Assembly: GCF_001735805.1 (NCBI RefSeq) | Contig: NZ_CP017248.1 | Span: 8,184,001-8,248,000 of the forward strand | Length of the DNA stretch: 64,000 bases | From: Streptomyces fodineus | GTDB lineage: Bacteria; Actinomycetota; Actinomycetes; Streptomycetales; Streptomycetaceae | Reading direction: 5' to 3' | Part shown: piece by piece, positions 16,217-24,589 of the stretch | Layout: each line of letters opens with the position of its first letter | Position numbering within the stretch: position 1 is the first letter of the stretch | Notes under the pieces: model-generated | Seen by the model: only the letters and a program-made list of their open reading frames with translations | What the model was told of the DNA's origin: nothing | Database searches by the model: none | Program-made: the position numbers and the translations under genes

Positions 16217-16702
16217 TCATTCGGGCGCCGCGTGGGTCGCGCCGGCTTCCGGGCTTTCCGGGAGAAGGTGGGACAGCACCATCACGCTGATCGTCTTCCG
16301 GATGAACGGCTCGACCCGGATCCGCTCCAGCACCTCTTCGAAGTGGTCCACGTCCCGTGCCCGCACATGCAGCAGCGCGTCGGCGCCGCCGGTCACCGTC
16401 ATGGCCGCCGTGATCTCCGGATGGTTGCGGACGACCTCCGCCAGCCGCCGGGGCGGGGCCGCACCCTCGCAGTACACCTCGACGTACGCCTCCGTGCGCC
16501 AGCCGAGCGCCGAGGGCTTCACCGTCGCCGTGAACCCGGTGATCACCCCGGTCTCCCGCAGCCGGTCCACGCGCCGCTTCACCGCCGTCGCGGACAGACC
16601 GATACCCGCGCCGATCTCGGCGAAGCTGGTCCGGGCGTTCGCCATCAGCGCGGTGACGATCTTGCGGTCGAGGTCGTCGAACGAGGGCGTCCTGCTGTTC
16701 AT
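16217..16702 (-). CDS. Lrp/AsnC-family transcriptional regulator
   Basis: A 161-residue protein with an N-terminal winged helix (DDLDRKIVTALMANARTSFA then IGLSATAVKRRVDRLRETGV) and a C-terminal RAM ligand-binding domain (AYVEVYCEG, VTGGADALLHVRARD). It is transcribed in the same direction as DDAH-rocD and separated from them by 152 bases containing symmetrical repeats, so it probably senses an amino acid such as arginine or ornithine and controls that pair. The ligand is inferred from context. Confidence 0.92.
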   Translation of the reverse strand: MNSRTPSFDDLDRKIVTALMANARTSFAEIGAGIGLSATAVKRRVDRLRETGVITGFTATVKPSALGWRTEAYVEVYCEGAAPPRRLAEVVRNHPEITAAMTVTGGADALLHVRARDVDHFEEVLERIRVEPFIRKTISVMVLSHLLPESPEAGATHAAPE

Positions 16703-16738
16703 GCGGGCACTGTAGTCAGCCCCGCCGGGCAGCGGACC

Positions 16739-16906
16739 TCACGACTGGGTGACGACCATGGCGAGCGTCAGCAGCCCCAGCACCACCCATCCGAACCACA
16801 GCCAGCCGTTGCCGCCGATCGCGACCGTATAGGCGGTCACGACGACGAGTCCGCCGATCGTGAGCACCCCCATCGCCTTGGTGGAACCTTTCGTGGAACC
16901 GGGCAT
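16739..16906 (-). CDS. Small membrane protein, 55 aa
   Basis: From ATG 16906 the protein is MPGSTKGSTKAMGVLTIGG, followed by two closely spaced hydrophobic helices (VVVTAYTVAIGG; LWFGWVVLGLLTLAMVV). GAGGGTG lies 5-6 nt upstream, which decides this start over the longer open frame from 16951. Function is not recognisable; homologues appear as conserved small membrane proteins in streptomycetes, from memory. It stands between the Lrp gene and the CtaG-like gene. Confidence 0.65.
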   Translation of the reverse strand: MPGSTKGSTKAMGVLTIGGLVVVTAYTVAIGGNGWLWFGWVVLGLLTLAMVVTQS

Positions 16907-17024
16907 CGCGACACCCTCCTCATGGTCCGTCCTCGACCATGGTGCCCCCATTCCCGCCCGGAGGGCACGGCTCCGCCCAGCCCGGTGTGCACCGCTCCCG
17001 CGGGCGTCCGGTATGCGCCGGCGC

Positions 17025-17975
17025 TCAGCTCTCGCGCGCGTTCAGCGAGGCCAGGTAGGCGTTGTACGCCTCCAGCTCCTTGTCGCCGTCCCGGTCGGCG
17101 GCCCGGTCCGTGCGCCTGGCCTGCCGCTGTTCGGAGCGGTACCACTGGAACAGCAGCGCGATCAGCACCAGCACCGACGGGATCTCGCTGAACGCCCAGG
17201 CGATGCCGCCGGCCGCGTTCTGGTCGGACAGCGCGTCGATGCCGAGCGAGGCCGGCGGGTGCGTGAAGGTGCTCACCATCGGGGACGTCGCCATCATCAG
17301 CGCGATGCCGAAGAACGCGTGGAACGGCATGCCCGCGAACAGCTCCAGCATCCGCATCAGATGCCCCGGCCGGTGCGGGCCCGGGTCGACACCGATGATC
17401 GGCCAGAAGAACACCACGCCGACCGCGAGGAAGTGCACCATCATCGCGATGTGCCCGGTCTTGGAGCCCATCAGGAAGTCGAAGACGGGAGTGAAGTACA
17501 GCGCGTACAGACTCGCGATGAACAGCGGGATCGTGAACGCCGGGTGGGTGACGATCCGCATGTACCGGCTGTGCAGCAGCGCCAGCAGCAGCTCACGCGG
17601 GCCCTTGCGGCCCTTGCCGGCGGTCGGCAGCGCCCGCAGCGCCAGGGTGACCGGCGCGCCGAGCAGGATCAGGATGGGCGACAGCATGCTGATGATCATG
17701 TGCTGCACCATGTGCACGCTGAACATGACCATGCCGTAGTCGTTCAGCCTGGTGCACATCACCAGGGCGATGGTCAGCACACCGACGACGTACGACACCG
17801 TACGACCGACGGGCCACGCGTCCCCGCGCCGCCGCAGTCGTACGACACCCCAGCCGTACAGGGCGAGCCCGGCCAGGCAGGCCACGAGGAAGAAGGGGTC
17901 CGCCGACCACTGGAGCCCCCGCCCCAGCGTGAACGGCGGCAGATCCATCATCATGCCGTGCCCGCTGTGATCCAT
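17025..17975 (-). CDS. Cytochrome c oxidase assembly (CtaG/caa3-type) membrane protein
   Basis: A 316-residue polytopic membrane protein with about seven helices. It opens with a His/Met-rich segment MDHSGHGMMMDLPPF, and further histidines fall at helix ends (FSVHMVQHMIIS, HIAMMVHFLAV, GMPFHAFFGIA), the layout of the CtaG family that helps insert CuB into haem-copper oxidases. The C-terminal 45 residues are charged and cytoplasmic. No oxidase subunits are nearby, so it is a distant member of the pathway. Copper binding is family knowledge. Confidence 0.85.
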   Translation of the reverse strand: MDHSGHGMMMDLPPFTLGRGLQWSADPFFLVACLAGLALYGWGVVRLRRRGDAWPVGRTVSYVVGVLTIALVMCTRLNDYGMVMFSVHMVQHMIISMLSPILILLGAPVTLALRALPTAGKGRKGPRELLLALLHSRYMRIVTHPAFTIPLFIASLYALYFTPVFDFLMGSKTGHIAMMVHFLAVGVVFFWPIIGVDPGPHRPGHLMRMLELFAGMPFHAFFGIALMMATSPMVSTFTHPPASLGIDALSDQNAAGGIAWAFSEIPSVLVLIALLFQWYRSEQRQARRTDRAADRDGDKELEAYNAYLASLNARES

Positions 17976-18044
17976 CCGGTGGCTCCTGGTTCGTGGGGGT
18001 TGTGCGGTTTCTGTCCACAGCTGTCTGTGTCCGCACCAAGAGTA

Positions 18045-18082
18045 GAACCGCCCCCGGTCACAGCTGTGACCGGGGGCGGTTC
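18045..18082. terminator. Perfect 38-bp palindrome downstream of pfkA
   Basis: GAACCGCCCCCGGTCACAG is followed immediately by its exact reverse complement, giving a 38-base perfect palindrome with no spacer. It lies 22 bases after the pfkA stop and about 70 bases before the CtaG-like start on the same strand. As RNA it forms a very stable hairpin and probably terminates pfkA; as DNA it could also be a binding site or cruciform. Confidence 0.75.
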
Positions 18083-18104
18083 GTGCCCGCCCGAACTAAC
18101 CGGA

Positions 18105-19130
18105 CTACAGGACGCACTCCGCCTCGTCGTACCGCTCCACCGGCACGGTCTTCAGGGTCTGCACGGCCTTTGCCAGCGACACCATGACGATGTCGGTCCC
18201 GCGCAGCGCCGTCATCATCCCGAACTCGCCCCGGTGCACGGCCTCCACCGCATGCCACCCGAACCGCGTGGCGAGCACCCGGTCGTACGCCGTCGGCGTG
18301 CCGCCCCGCTGCACATGCCCGAGGATCACCGGCCGTGCCTCCTTGCCGAGCCGCTGCTCCAGCTCGACCGACAGCTGCCGGGCGATCCCGGCGAACCGCT
18401 CATGGCCGTAGATGTCCTTGCCGCCCTCGTCGAAGTCCATGGTGCCGGCCTTCGGTTTGGCGCCCTCCGCCGCGACCACGATCGCGAACCGCTTGCCCGC
18501 CTCGAAGCGCTCGCCGACCCTCTTCGTCAACTCCTCGATGTCGAAGGGCCGTTCGGGGACGACGATGGCGTGGGCGCCGGCCGCCATGCCGGAGTGCAGC
18601 GCGATCCAGCCGGTGTGCCGGCCCATGACCTCCACGATCAGCACGCGCTGGTGCGACTCGGCGGTGGTCTTCAGCCGGTCCAGGGCCTCCGTCGCCACGG
18701 TGACGGCCGTGTCGAAGCCGAAGGTGACGTCCGTGACAGCGATGTCGTTGTCGATGGTCTTGGGCACGCCCACGATCGGCAGCCCGCTGTCCGACAGCAG
18801 CCGGGCCGCCTTCAGGGTGCCCTCACCGCCGATCGGGATGATCGCGTCCAGGCCGAGTTCCGCGACATGGCCCCTGGCCCGCTCCACGCCGTCCCGCAGA
18901 TGCTCCGGGCGGACCCGGGAGGAGCCGAGGATGGTGCCGCCGCGCGCCAGGATGCCGCCCACGGCGTCGAGGTCGAGCTTGAGATAGTCGCACTCCAGGA
19001 GGCCCTTCCAGCCGTCCCGGAAACCGATGACCTCGTCGCCGTGGTCGGCGACGGCACGGTGCACGACGGACCGGATGACGGCGTTCAGGCCGGGGCAGTC
19101 GCCGCCGGACGTGAGGACACCAATGCGCAT
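18105..19130 (-). CDS. pfkA: 6-phosphofructokinase
   Basis: A 341-residue PfkA-family enzyme: MRIGVLTSGGDCPGLNAVIR at the start, nucleotide region GGEGTL, the catalytic loop PKTIDNDIAVTDVTFGFDTA, and the substrate segments MGRHTGWIA and LGHVQRGGTP. The Gly in GGEGT is the mark of ATP use, while Lys in PKTIDND is shared with PPi enzymes; Streptomyces enzymes with this pair are known to be ATP-dependent. It phosphorylates fructose-6-phosphate in glycolysis. The start ATG 19130 gives the usual family length; a longer upstream frame has no support. Confidence 0.95.
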   Translation of the reverse strand: MRIGVLTSGGDCPGLNAVIRSVVHRAVADHGDEVIGFRDGWKGLLECDYLKLDLDAVGGILARGGTILGSSRVRPEHLRDGVERARGHVAELGLDAIIPIGGEGTLKAARLLSDSGLPIVGVPKTIDNDIAVTDVTFGFDTAVTVATEALDRLKTTAESHQRVLIVEVMGRHTGWIALHSGMAAGAHAIVVPERPFDIEELTKRVGERFEAGKRFAIVVAAEGAKPKAGTMDFDEGGKDIYGHERFAGIARQLSVELEQRLGKEARPVILGHVQRGGTPTAYDRVLATRFGWHAVEAVHRGEFGMMTALRGTDIVMVSLAKAVQTLKTVPVERYDEAECVL

Positions 19131-19225
19131 AGCCCGAATTACCTTCTCAACGTGGGCCGGGTAACCGGACCACGTTGTCCGGCGGATTCCCGGCCACCCT
19201 ACCGGCGCAAGGGGGTGGCTCCGTA

Positions 19226-19253
19226 GCGGGCGTCCGCCTGCTGGACGCGCCCG
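19226..19253 (-). terminator. Probable hairpin terminator after gatD
   Basis: GCGGGCGTCC, loop GCCTGCT, then GGACGCGCCCGC, an almost perfect stem with a 2-base bulge. It lies between the gatD stop (19332) and the pfkA start on the minus strand and would end the murT-gatD transcript. No U-tract follows, as is usual in this GC range. Confidence 0.45.
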
Positions 19254-19331
19254 CACATGTGAGCGGACGGCCCGTCAGGCGGGCCCGCGACGAGCCTGCC
19301 GGAACACGCTGGGACAACGCCGGGACGGCGC

Positions 19332-20060
19332 CTACGCGGGCTGCTGCGCGGCGGCGATGCGCTCGTCGCGGAGCGCCTCGTACCAGCGGTCGTCGACCGG
19401 CGGCAGCGCGTTGACGTCGAGCGCCAGCTTCAGCAGCAGGTCGGCGATCTGCGGGTTGCGGGCGAGGACCGGGCCGTGCATGTACGTACCGAAGACGGTG
19501 CCGTTGTACGCGCCCTCGGTGCCGTCCCCGGTGCCGTTGCCCTTGCCGATCTTCACCTGGGCGAACGGGCGGGCGGTCGGGCCGAGGTGGGTGACGCCCT
19601 GGTGGTTCTCGAAGCCGGTCAGCTGCGGCAGGCCGAGCTGCGGGTCGATGTCGGCGAGTACGTCACCGACGCACCGCTCGCCCTCGCCGCGCACCGAGAC
19701 CACGTCGAGCAGGCCGAGGCCGGGCTCGCGCTGGCCGAGGTCGTTGATGAACTCGTGGCCGAGGATCTGGTAGCCGGCGCACACGGAGAAGACGATCGCG
19801 CCGTTCTCCACCGCCCGGTGCAGATGCCCGTCACGGCGCAGCCGCTCGGCGGCGAGCCGCTGCGGACGGTCCTCGCCGCCGCCGATCAGGTAGATGTCTC
19901 CGGAGGTCGGGATCGGCTGGTCGCTGCGCACGTCGAGCCGGGCCACGTCCAGGCCGCGCTGCCGGGCCCGCCGCTCCACGACGAGCGCGTTGCCCTGGTC
20001 GCCGTAGGTGCTCAGCAGGTCCGGGTAGATCCACACCAGCCGCAGTTGGTTGTCGCTCAT
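19332..20060 (-). CDS. gatD: Lipid II isoglutaminyl synthase, glutamine amidotransferase subunit
   Basis: A 242-residue class I glutamine amidotransferase of the CobB/GatD type: YPDLLSTYGDQGN at the N-terminus, GGGEDRPQ, the nucleophile in VFSVCAGYQILG and the catalytic His in GTYMHGPVLARNP. GatD releases ammonia from glutamine for MurT, which amidates the D-Glu of the lipid II stem peptide. It begins about 20 nt after murT and forms an operon with it. Amidation is needed for 3-3 and 4-3 cross-linking in actinobacteria. Confidence 0.93.
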   Translation of the reverse strand: MSDNQLRLVWIYPDLLSTYGDQGNALVVERRARQRGLDVARLDVRSDQPIPTSGDIYLIGGGEDRPQRLAAERLRRDGHLHRAVENGAIVFSVCAGYQILGHEFINDLGQREPGLGLLDVVSVRGEGERCVGDVLADIDPQLGLPQLTGFENHQGVTHLGPTARPFAQVKIGKGNGTGDGTEGAYNGTVFGTYMHGPVLARNPQIADLLLKLALDVNALPPVDDRWYEALRDERIAAAQQPA

Positions 20061-20081
20061 GAGGTGATCGCCCTTCGAAGA

Positions 20082-21320
20082 TCAGTTGCCGACGCGGCGG
20101 CGCAGGTCCTGGAACGCGGTGTAGTTCGCGATGACCTCGATCCGGCCCGGCGGGCACATCTGCACGGCCTGGTCGAGGTTCTCGCAGACCTGGAAGTGCT
20201 GGTTGGCGACCTCCAGACGGACGGCGAGGTCCAGCTTCCGGTCGCCGATGACGAAGATCGGGTGGCCGGTCAGCCGGGTGTAGTCGACGTCCCACAGCCA
20301 GGAGGTGTCGGTGCCGTCGGCGCCGCGGGCGTTCACGGACAGGATCACCGGCGCGGGCGGCGGGTCGATCAGGGAGAACGTCTCCAGCCAGCCGGCCGGG
20401 TTCTTCGCCAGCAGCAGCCGCAGATCACGGTTCTGGAACTGCACGACGTCGTACCGCCCGGCGACGGCCTGCACCTGGTACATCCGCTCCAGGGCCACCT
20501 GCGGCGGCACCCCGAAGACGGCGGCGACGGCCGCGGAGCTGGCCGCGTTCGCCTTGTTCGCGCGGCCGGGCAGCTGCAGGTGGATCGGCCAGGCGGAACC
20601 GTGCGGGTCCAGCACATGGTCCCCGGACAGCGCCCAGGTCGGCTGGGGCCGGCGGAACCCGCACTCACCGCAGAACCAGTCGTCGCCGGGGCGCTGCATC
20701 ACGCCACCGCACGACGGGCAGGACCAGGCGTCGTCCTTCCACATCTGCCCGGCTGCGACCCAGATCACATTGGGGGAGGAGGAGGCGGCCCAGACCACCA
20801 GCGGGTCGTCGCAGTTGGCGACGATGACGGCCTTGGAGCCGGCCAGACCCTCGCGCCAGTTCTCGGCGAGCATCCGCGTCTCGGCGGCGCGGTCGAGCTG
20901 GTCGCGGGAGAGGTTGAGCAGGGCGATGCACTTCGGGTCGGTGTCCCGGGCCACACCGGCGAGGTACTTCTCGTCGACCTCGATGACACCGAACTTGGCC
21001 TCCGAGCCGCCCGCGAGCGCGGAGGTGATACCGGCCGGCATGTTGGCGCCGAGCGCGTTCGACACCACCGGGCCCGCGGCGCGCAGCGCCTCGGCGATCA
21101 GCCGGGTGGTCGTGGTCTTGCCGTTGGTCGCCGACACCAGGACGACGTCCAGGTTCTGCGCGAGCCGGGCGAGCAGGTCGGGGTCGAGTTTGAGTGCGAC
21201 CCGGCCACCGATCACCGACCCGCTGCCGCGCCCCGCGGCGCGAGATGCCGCAGCGACCGCCTTGCCGGCGGTCACGGCCAGCTTGGCCCGCGGCGTGAGC
21301 GGGTCCGAGTTGCCTGCCAT
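20082..21320 (-). CDS. murT: Lipid II isoglutaminyl synthase, Mur ligase-like subunit
   Basis: A 412-residue Mur-ligase homologue: ATP loop VSATNGKTTTTRLIAEAL, the central Glu/Lys region VIEVDEKYL, LNLSRDQLDRAAET, and a four-cysteine zinc ribbon (CPSCGG...CGECGF) that is specific to MurT. A C-terminal DUF1727-type domain completes it. With GatD it converts the second-position D-glutamate of lipid II to D-isoglutamine. The neighbouring deformylase gene is divergent, with a 150-base shared promoter region. Confidence 0.94.
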   Translation of the reverse strand: MAGNSDPLTPRAKLAVTAGKAVAAASRAAGRGSGSVIGGRVALKLDPDLLARLAQNLDVVLVSATNGKTTTTRLIAEALRAAGPVVSNALGANMPAGITSALAGGSEAKFGVIEVDEKYLAGVARDTDPKCIALLNLSRDQLDRAAETRMLAENWREGLAGSKAVIVANCDDPLVVWAASSSPNVIWVAAGQMWKDDAWSCPSCGGVMQRPGDDWFCGECGFRRPQPTWALSGDHVLDPHGSAWPIHLQLPGRANKANAASSAAVAAVFGVPPQVALERMYQVQAVAGRYDVVQFQNRDLRLLLAKNPAGWLETFSLIDPPPAPVILSVNARGADGTDTSWLWDVDYTRLTGHPIFVIGDRKLDLAVRLEVANQHFQVCENLDQAVQMCPPGRIEVIANYTAFQDLRRRVGN

Positions 21321-21472
21321 CAGTTCTCGATCCTCCTTGCGTACGCGCCGCGCCTGGGGCCATCCGGCAACGTGGTGTGGTCCTCAGCCTATCGAGATCC
21401 ATTCGCACACCCGAATCCTGGCCCACGCCATGCGCGGCGGGCATGAGCTGAAGGAACCGTACCCTTGCCGCT

Positions 21473-22012
21473 ATGCGACACGGCACGATCCCGGGCGCCC
21501 ACGGGCGAGTCCGGCCCCTTTCCCTGCTCGGCGACACCGCTCTGCACCAGCCCTGCACGGAGGTCACCGACTTCGGCCCCGAAGTGGCCGACCTCGTGGA
21601 GGACTTGTTCGCGACCATGTACGCGGCGCAGGGGGTGGGGCTGGCGGCGAATCAGATCGGGGTGCCGTTGCGTGTATTCGTCTACGACTGTCCGGATGAT
21701 GACGATGTGCGGCATCTGGGACATGTGGTGAACCCGCGGCTGGTGGAGGCCGACGGGGTGGTGATCCGGGGGCCCGAGGGCTGCCTGTCCCTGCCCGGGC
21801 TGGAGGCGGGAACGGAGCGCTACGACCATGCGGTGGTCGAGGGCTGCACCGTGACCGGGGAGCCGGTCACGGTGCACGGCACGGGTTTCTTCGCCAGATG
21901 CCTGCAGCACGAGTGCGACCATGTGGAGGGCCGCGTGTACGCGGACCACCTCACGGGCTGGCGCAAGCGCAGACTGGCCAGACGGATCAAGCGGGCTTCA
22001 TGGAGCGGCTAG
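21473..22012 (+). CDS. def: Peptide deformylase
   Basis: A 179-residue metalloprotease with the three family motifs: motif 1 GVGLAANQIG, motif 2 EGCLSLPG (metal-binding Cys) and motif 3 CLQHECDHVEG (two metal-binding His and catalytic Glu). It removes the formyl group from new proteins. Cys in HECDH, where many homologues have Leu/Met or Cys, is tolerated. ATG 21473 follows no strong ribosome site. Streptomyces usually carry several deformylases; this one is free-standing rather than beside fmt, so it may be a secondary or resistance paralogue. Confidence 0.94.
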   Translation: MRHGTIPGAHGRVRPLSLLGDTALHQPCTEVTDFGPEVADLVEDLFATMYAAQGVGLAANQIGVPLRVFVYDCPDDDDVRHLGHVVNPRLVEADGVVIRGPEGCLSLPGLEAGTERYDHAVVEGCTVTGEPVTVHGTGFFARCLQHECDHVEGRVYADHLTGWRKRRLARRIKRASWSG

Positions 22013-22022
22013 GCGGACCCAC

Positions 22023-22667
22023 CTAGAACCCCGGACCCCCCATTCTGTCCCCCGCGGCCGCGAGGCGCCCCCACAGCAGATCGGCGAGGGAGCGCACCAA
22101 CTCGGCCCGGGAGCAAGGACGTTCCCCCAGCCACCAGTCGCCGGCGGCATGCATCATCCCGACGATCCCATGGCCCCACACCCGCGCGAGCTGCTGGCTC
22201 TCCGGTCCGAGGTCCACCCGTTCCTCGATGACCTGGGCCAGTTCCTCGCCCATCCGCCTAAGGAGCGGCGCGCTGTGCTTGCCGACGTCGAAGCCCTGGT
22301 CGCCGCTCCCGCTGCCGTCCGCCGGATGCATCAGGAACCGGTACACCTGCGGCCGTGCCTCGATCGCGGCGAGATACGTATCCAGCGTCGACTCGACCCG
22401 CTCCCGCCGATCGGCCGGAGCGTCCAGTGCCGCCCGCAGCGAATCGAGCAGCGCGTCCGTGTGCCGCTTGGCCAAGGCCGCGTAAAGGCCGCCCTTGTCG
22501 CCGAAGTGGCGGTAAAGGATCGGCTTCGTGATGCCCGCCTCCGCGGCGATCGCGTTCATCGACGCCTGCGGGCCGTCGCGGAGCACCACGCGGTCGGCGG
22601 CCTCCAGCAGCTCGCGCCGTCGGCGGTCGGCGGACCGCTGCTGATCGGTCCGCTGTGTGGTGTCCAT
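22023..22667 (-). CDS. TetR-family transcriptional regulator
   Basis: A 214-residue TetR regulator: an N-terminal helix-turn-helix (LLEAADRVVLRDGP, then AIAAEAGITKPILYRHFGDK) and a C-terminal all-helical ligand domain. It is divergent from the acyl-CoA dehydrogenase gene with 170 bases between them holding two palindromes, so it most likely controls that dehydrogenase and itself in response to an acyl-CoA or lipid. It ends 10 bases from the convergent def gene. Confidence 0.93.
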   Translation of the reverse strand: MDTTQRTDQQRSADRRRRELLEAADRVVLRDGPQASMNAIAAEAGITKPILYRHFGDKGGLYAALAKRHTDALLDSLRAALDAPADRRERVESTLDTYLAAIEARPQVYRFLMHPADGSGSGDQGFDVGKHSAPLLRRMGEELAQVIEERVDLGPESQQLARVWGHGIVGMMHAAGDWWLGERPCSRAELVRSLADLLWGRLAAAGDRMGGPGF

Positions 22668-22774
22668 GTGCTCTCCCCACCCGTGCTGATTCGGTGACGC
22701 CTGCGCAAACTAACACTGACTGTGCCCCTGACATCGAACGGGATACCGAGACGTCATCGACGGTTGACTTTTCC

Positions 22775-22811
22775 TACCCGTCGGTAACAGACTCGGGTTA
22801 CCGCTAGTAAC
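22775..22811. promoter_or_regulatory. Two candidate TetR operators in the divergent region
   Basis: TACC-CGTC-GGTA at 22775-22786 and GTTAC-CGCTA-GTAAC at 22797-22811 are inverted repeats with related half-sites (TACC/GGTA). They lie 27-63 bases before the acyl-CoA dehydrogenase start and ~110-145 bases before the regulator start. Their position and symmetry suit a TetR dimer pair; the assignment is inference. Confidence 0.5.
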
Positions 22812-22837
22812 ACCGTATCGCCGCCGCTGGAGGGGAC

Positions 22838-24064
22838 ATGGCCGAGTTCACCATGGAGCTCAACGACGAACAGAGGGAAGTCCGGGACTGGCTCCATGGC
22901 TTCGCCGCCGATGTGATCCGGCCCGCCGCCGCCGAGTGGGACGAGCGCGAGGAGACTCCCTGGCCGGTCATCCAGGAGGCCGCGAAGGTCGGCATCTACT
23001 CCCTCGACTTCTACGCGCAGCAGTACTTCGACCCCACCGGCCTCGGCATCCCGATGGCCATGGAGGAGCTGTTCTGGGGCGACGCGGGCATCGCCCTGTC
23101 CATCGTGGGCACCGGCCTGGCCGCCGTCGGCGTGCTCGCCAACGGAACCGAGGAACAGATCGGCACCTGGATCCCGCAGATGTACGGCGACCAGAACGAC
23201 GTCAAGGTCGCCGCGTTCTGCTCCTCCGAGCCCGACGCCGGCTCCGACGTCGCCGCCATGCGCACGCGTGCCGTGTACGACGAGGCGAAGGACGAGTGGG
23301 TGATCAACGGCACGAAGACCTGGGCGACCAACGGCGGCATCGCGAACGTCCACGTCGTCGTCGCCAGCGTCGATGCGGAGCTGGGATCCAAGGGCCACGC
23401 GTCCTTCATCGTCCCGCCGGGCACGCAGGGCCTCGCCCAGGGCCAGAAGTTCAAGAAGCACGGCATCCGCGCCTCGCACACCGCCGAGGTCATCCTCGAC
23501 AACGTCCGCGTTCCCGGTTCCTGCCTGCTGGGCGGGAAGGAGAAGCTGGACGAGCGTCTTGCCCGGGCCCGCGAGAAGGCCAGGGCCGGCGGGGAGCGCG
23601 TGAAGAACGCGGCGATGGCCACGTTCGAGGCGTCCCGCCCGGCCGTCGGCGCGATGGCGGTCGGCACCGCCCGGGCCGCGTACGAGGTCGCCCTCGACTA
23701 CGCCAGGACCCGCGAGCAGTTCGGGCGGCCGATCATCGACAACCAGGGCGTCGCCTTCCAGCTCGCGGACATGCGGACGCAGATCGACGCGGCACGTCTG
23801 CTGGTCTGGCGGGCGTCGTGGATGGCCGTCAGCGGCAAGCCGTTCACCGCGGCCGAGGGCTCGATGTCCAAGCTGTTCGCCAGCGAGACCGCGAAGAAGG
23901 TCACGGCGCAGGCCGTGCAGATCCTCGGCGGCAACGGGTACACCCGTGAGTACCCGGTCGAGCGGATGCACCGGGACAGCGCGATCTACACGATCTTCGA
24001 GGGCACGAGCGAGATCCAGCGCCTGGTGATCGCCCGCACCCTCTCGGGCCTGCCCATCCGCTAA
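22838..24064 (+). CDS. Acyl-CoA dehydrogenase
   Basis: A 408-residue flavin dehydrogenase. Seen are the FAD/substrate segments CSSEPDAGSDVAAMRTRA and NGTKTWATNG, the segment YARTREQFGRPIIDNQGV, ILGGNGYTREYPVERMHRD and the C-terminal IYTIFEGTSEIQRLVIAR with the catalytic Glu. Between the beta domain and the C-terminal helices there is an extra charged segment (EKLDERLARAREKARAGGER) longer than in most relatives. The start ATG 22838 follows GGAGGGG. Its stop overlaps the convergent cupin gene by 4 bases. Chain-length preference is unknown. Confidence 0.93.
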   Translation: MAEFTMELNDEQREVRDWLHGFAADVIRPAAAEWDEREETPWPVIQEAAKVGIYSLDFYAQQYFDPTGLGIPMAMEELFWGDAGIALSIVGTGLAAVGVLANGTEEQIGTWIPQMYGDQNDVKVAAFCSSEPDAGSDVAAMRTRAVYDEAKDEWVINGTKTWATNGGIANVHVVVASVDAELGSKGHASFIVPPGTQGLAQGQKFKKHGIRASHTAEVILDNVRVPGSCLLGGKEKLDERLARAREKARAGGERVKNAAMATFEASRPAVGAMAVGTARAAYEVALDYARTREQFGRPIIDNQGVAFQLADMRTQIDAARLLVWRASWMAVSGKPFTAAEGSMSKLFASETAKKVTAQAVQILGGNGYTREYPVERMHRDSAIYTIFEGTSEIQRLVIARTLSGLPIR

Positions 24065-24582
24065 CGATGCCTGAGCGGCGTCAGCTGCTCGATGTCGTAC
24101 TTGGCCCGCAGCGCCTCGATCGCCTCCTGGTCCGGCGGACCCCCGTTCCCCAGGATCTCCAGCAGCTCCTCGAAGTAGCGCTCGTGATCCGGCGGCGGAC
24201 TCGCCTGGAAGAACATCTTCGCGGGCGTGTCCGTCGGGTTCGCGAAGGCGTGCGGGCAGCCCGGGGGTACGACGATGACCGTGCCGGGAGTCGCCCGTAG
24301 CACCCGGCTGCCCGAACTCGACTCCCACCGCTGCCAGTTGTCGGGGGTGCGGATGCGTGGCTCGAAGGCGAGGACATCCAGTTCGCCGTCCAGGACGTAG
24401 AACAACTCCTCGCTGCGCGTGTGCACATGCGCGCCCACGTCGAAGCCCGGCGGGACCTCCACCTCGAAGGTGGAGGCCATCCGCGAGTGCATGCCGGTGA
24501 CCTTGAACGTCACCCGCTGGGCCGGTGTCTCCACGACACGTCCGTGGCCCGGCGGTACGTACAGTCCCTCGGTCTCCGTCAT
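24061..24582 (-). CDS. Cupin protein of the rppA-CYP158 pigment operon
   Basis: A 173-residue single-domain cupin with motif 1 (GAHVHTRSEELFYVLDGELD) and motif 2 (TVIVVPPGCPHAFAN), giving a mononuclear metal site. It is the last gene of rppA-P450-cupin, the same order known in S. coelicolor, where the cupin acts as a quinone-forming monooxygenase-type enzyme on tetrahydroxynaphthalene or flaviolin products; that role is from related systems. It starts 7 nt after the P450 stop. Confidence 0.85.
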   Translation of the reverse strand: MTETEGLYVPPGHGRVVETPAQRVTFKVTGMHSRMASTFEVEVPPGFDVGAHVHTRSEELFYVLDGELDVLAFEPRIRTPDNWQRWESSSGSRVLRATPGTVIVVPPGCPHAFANPTDTPAKMFFQASPPPDHERYFEELLEILGNGGPPDQEAIEALRAKYDIEQLTPLRHR

Positions 24583-24589
24583 GGGCTGC

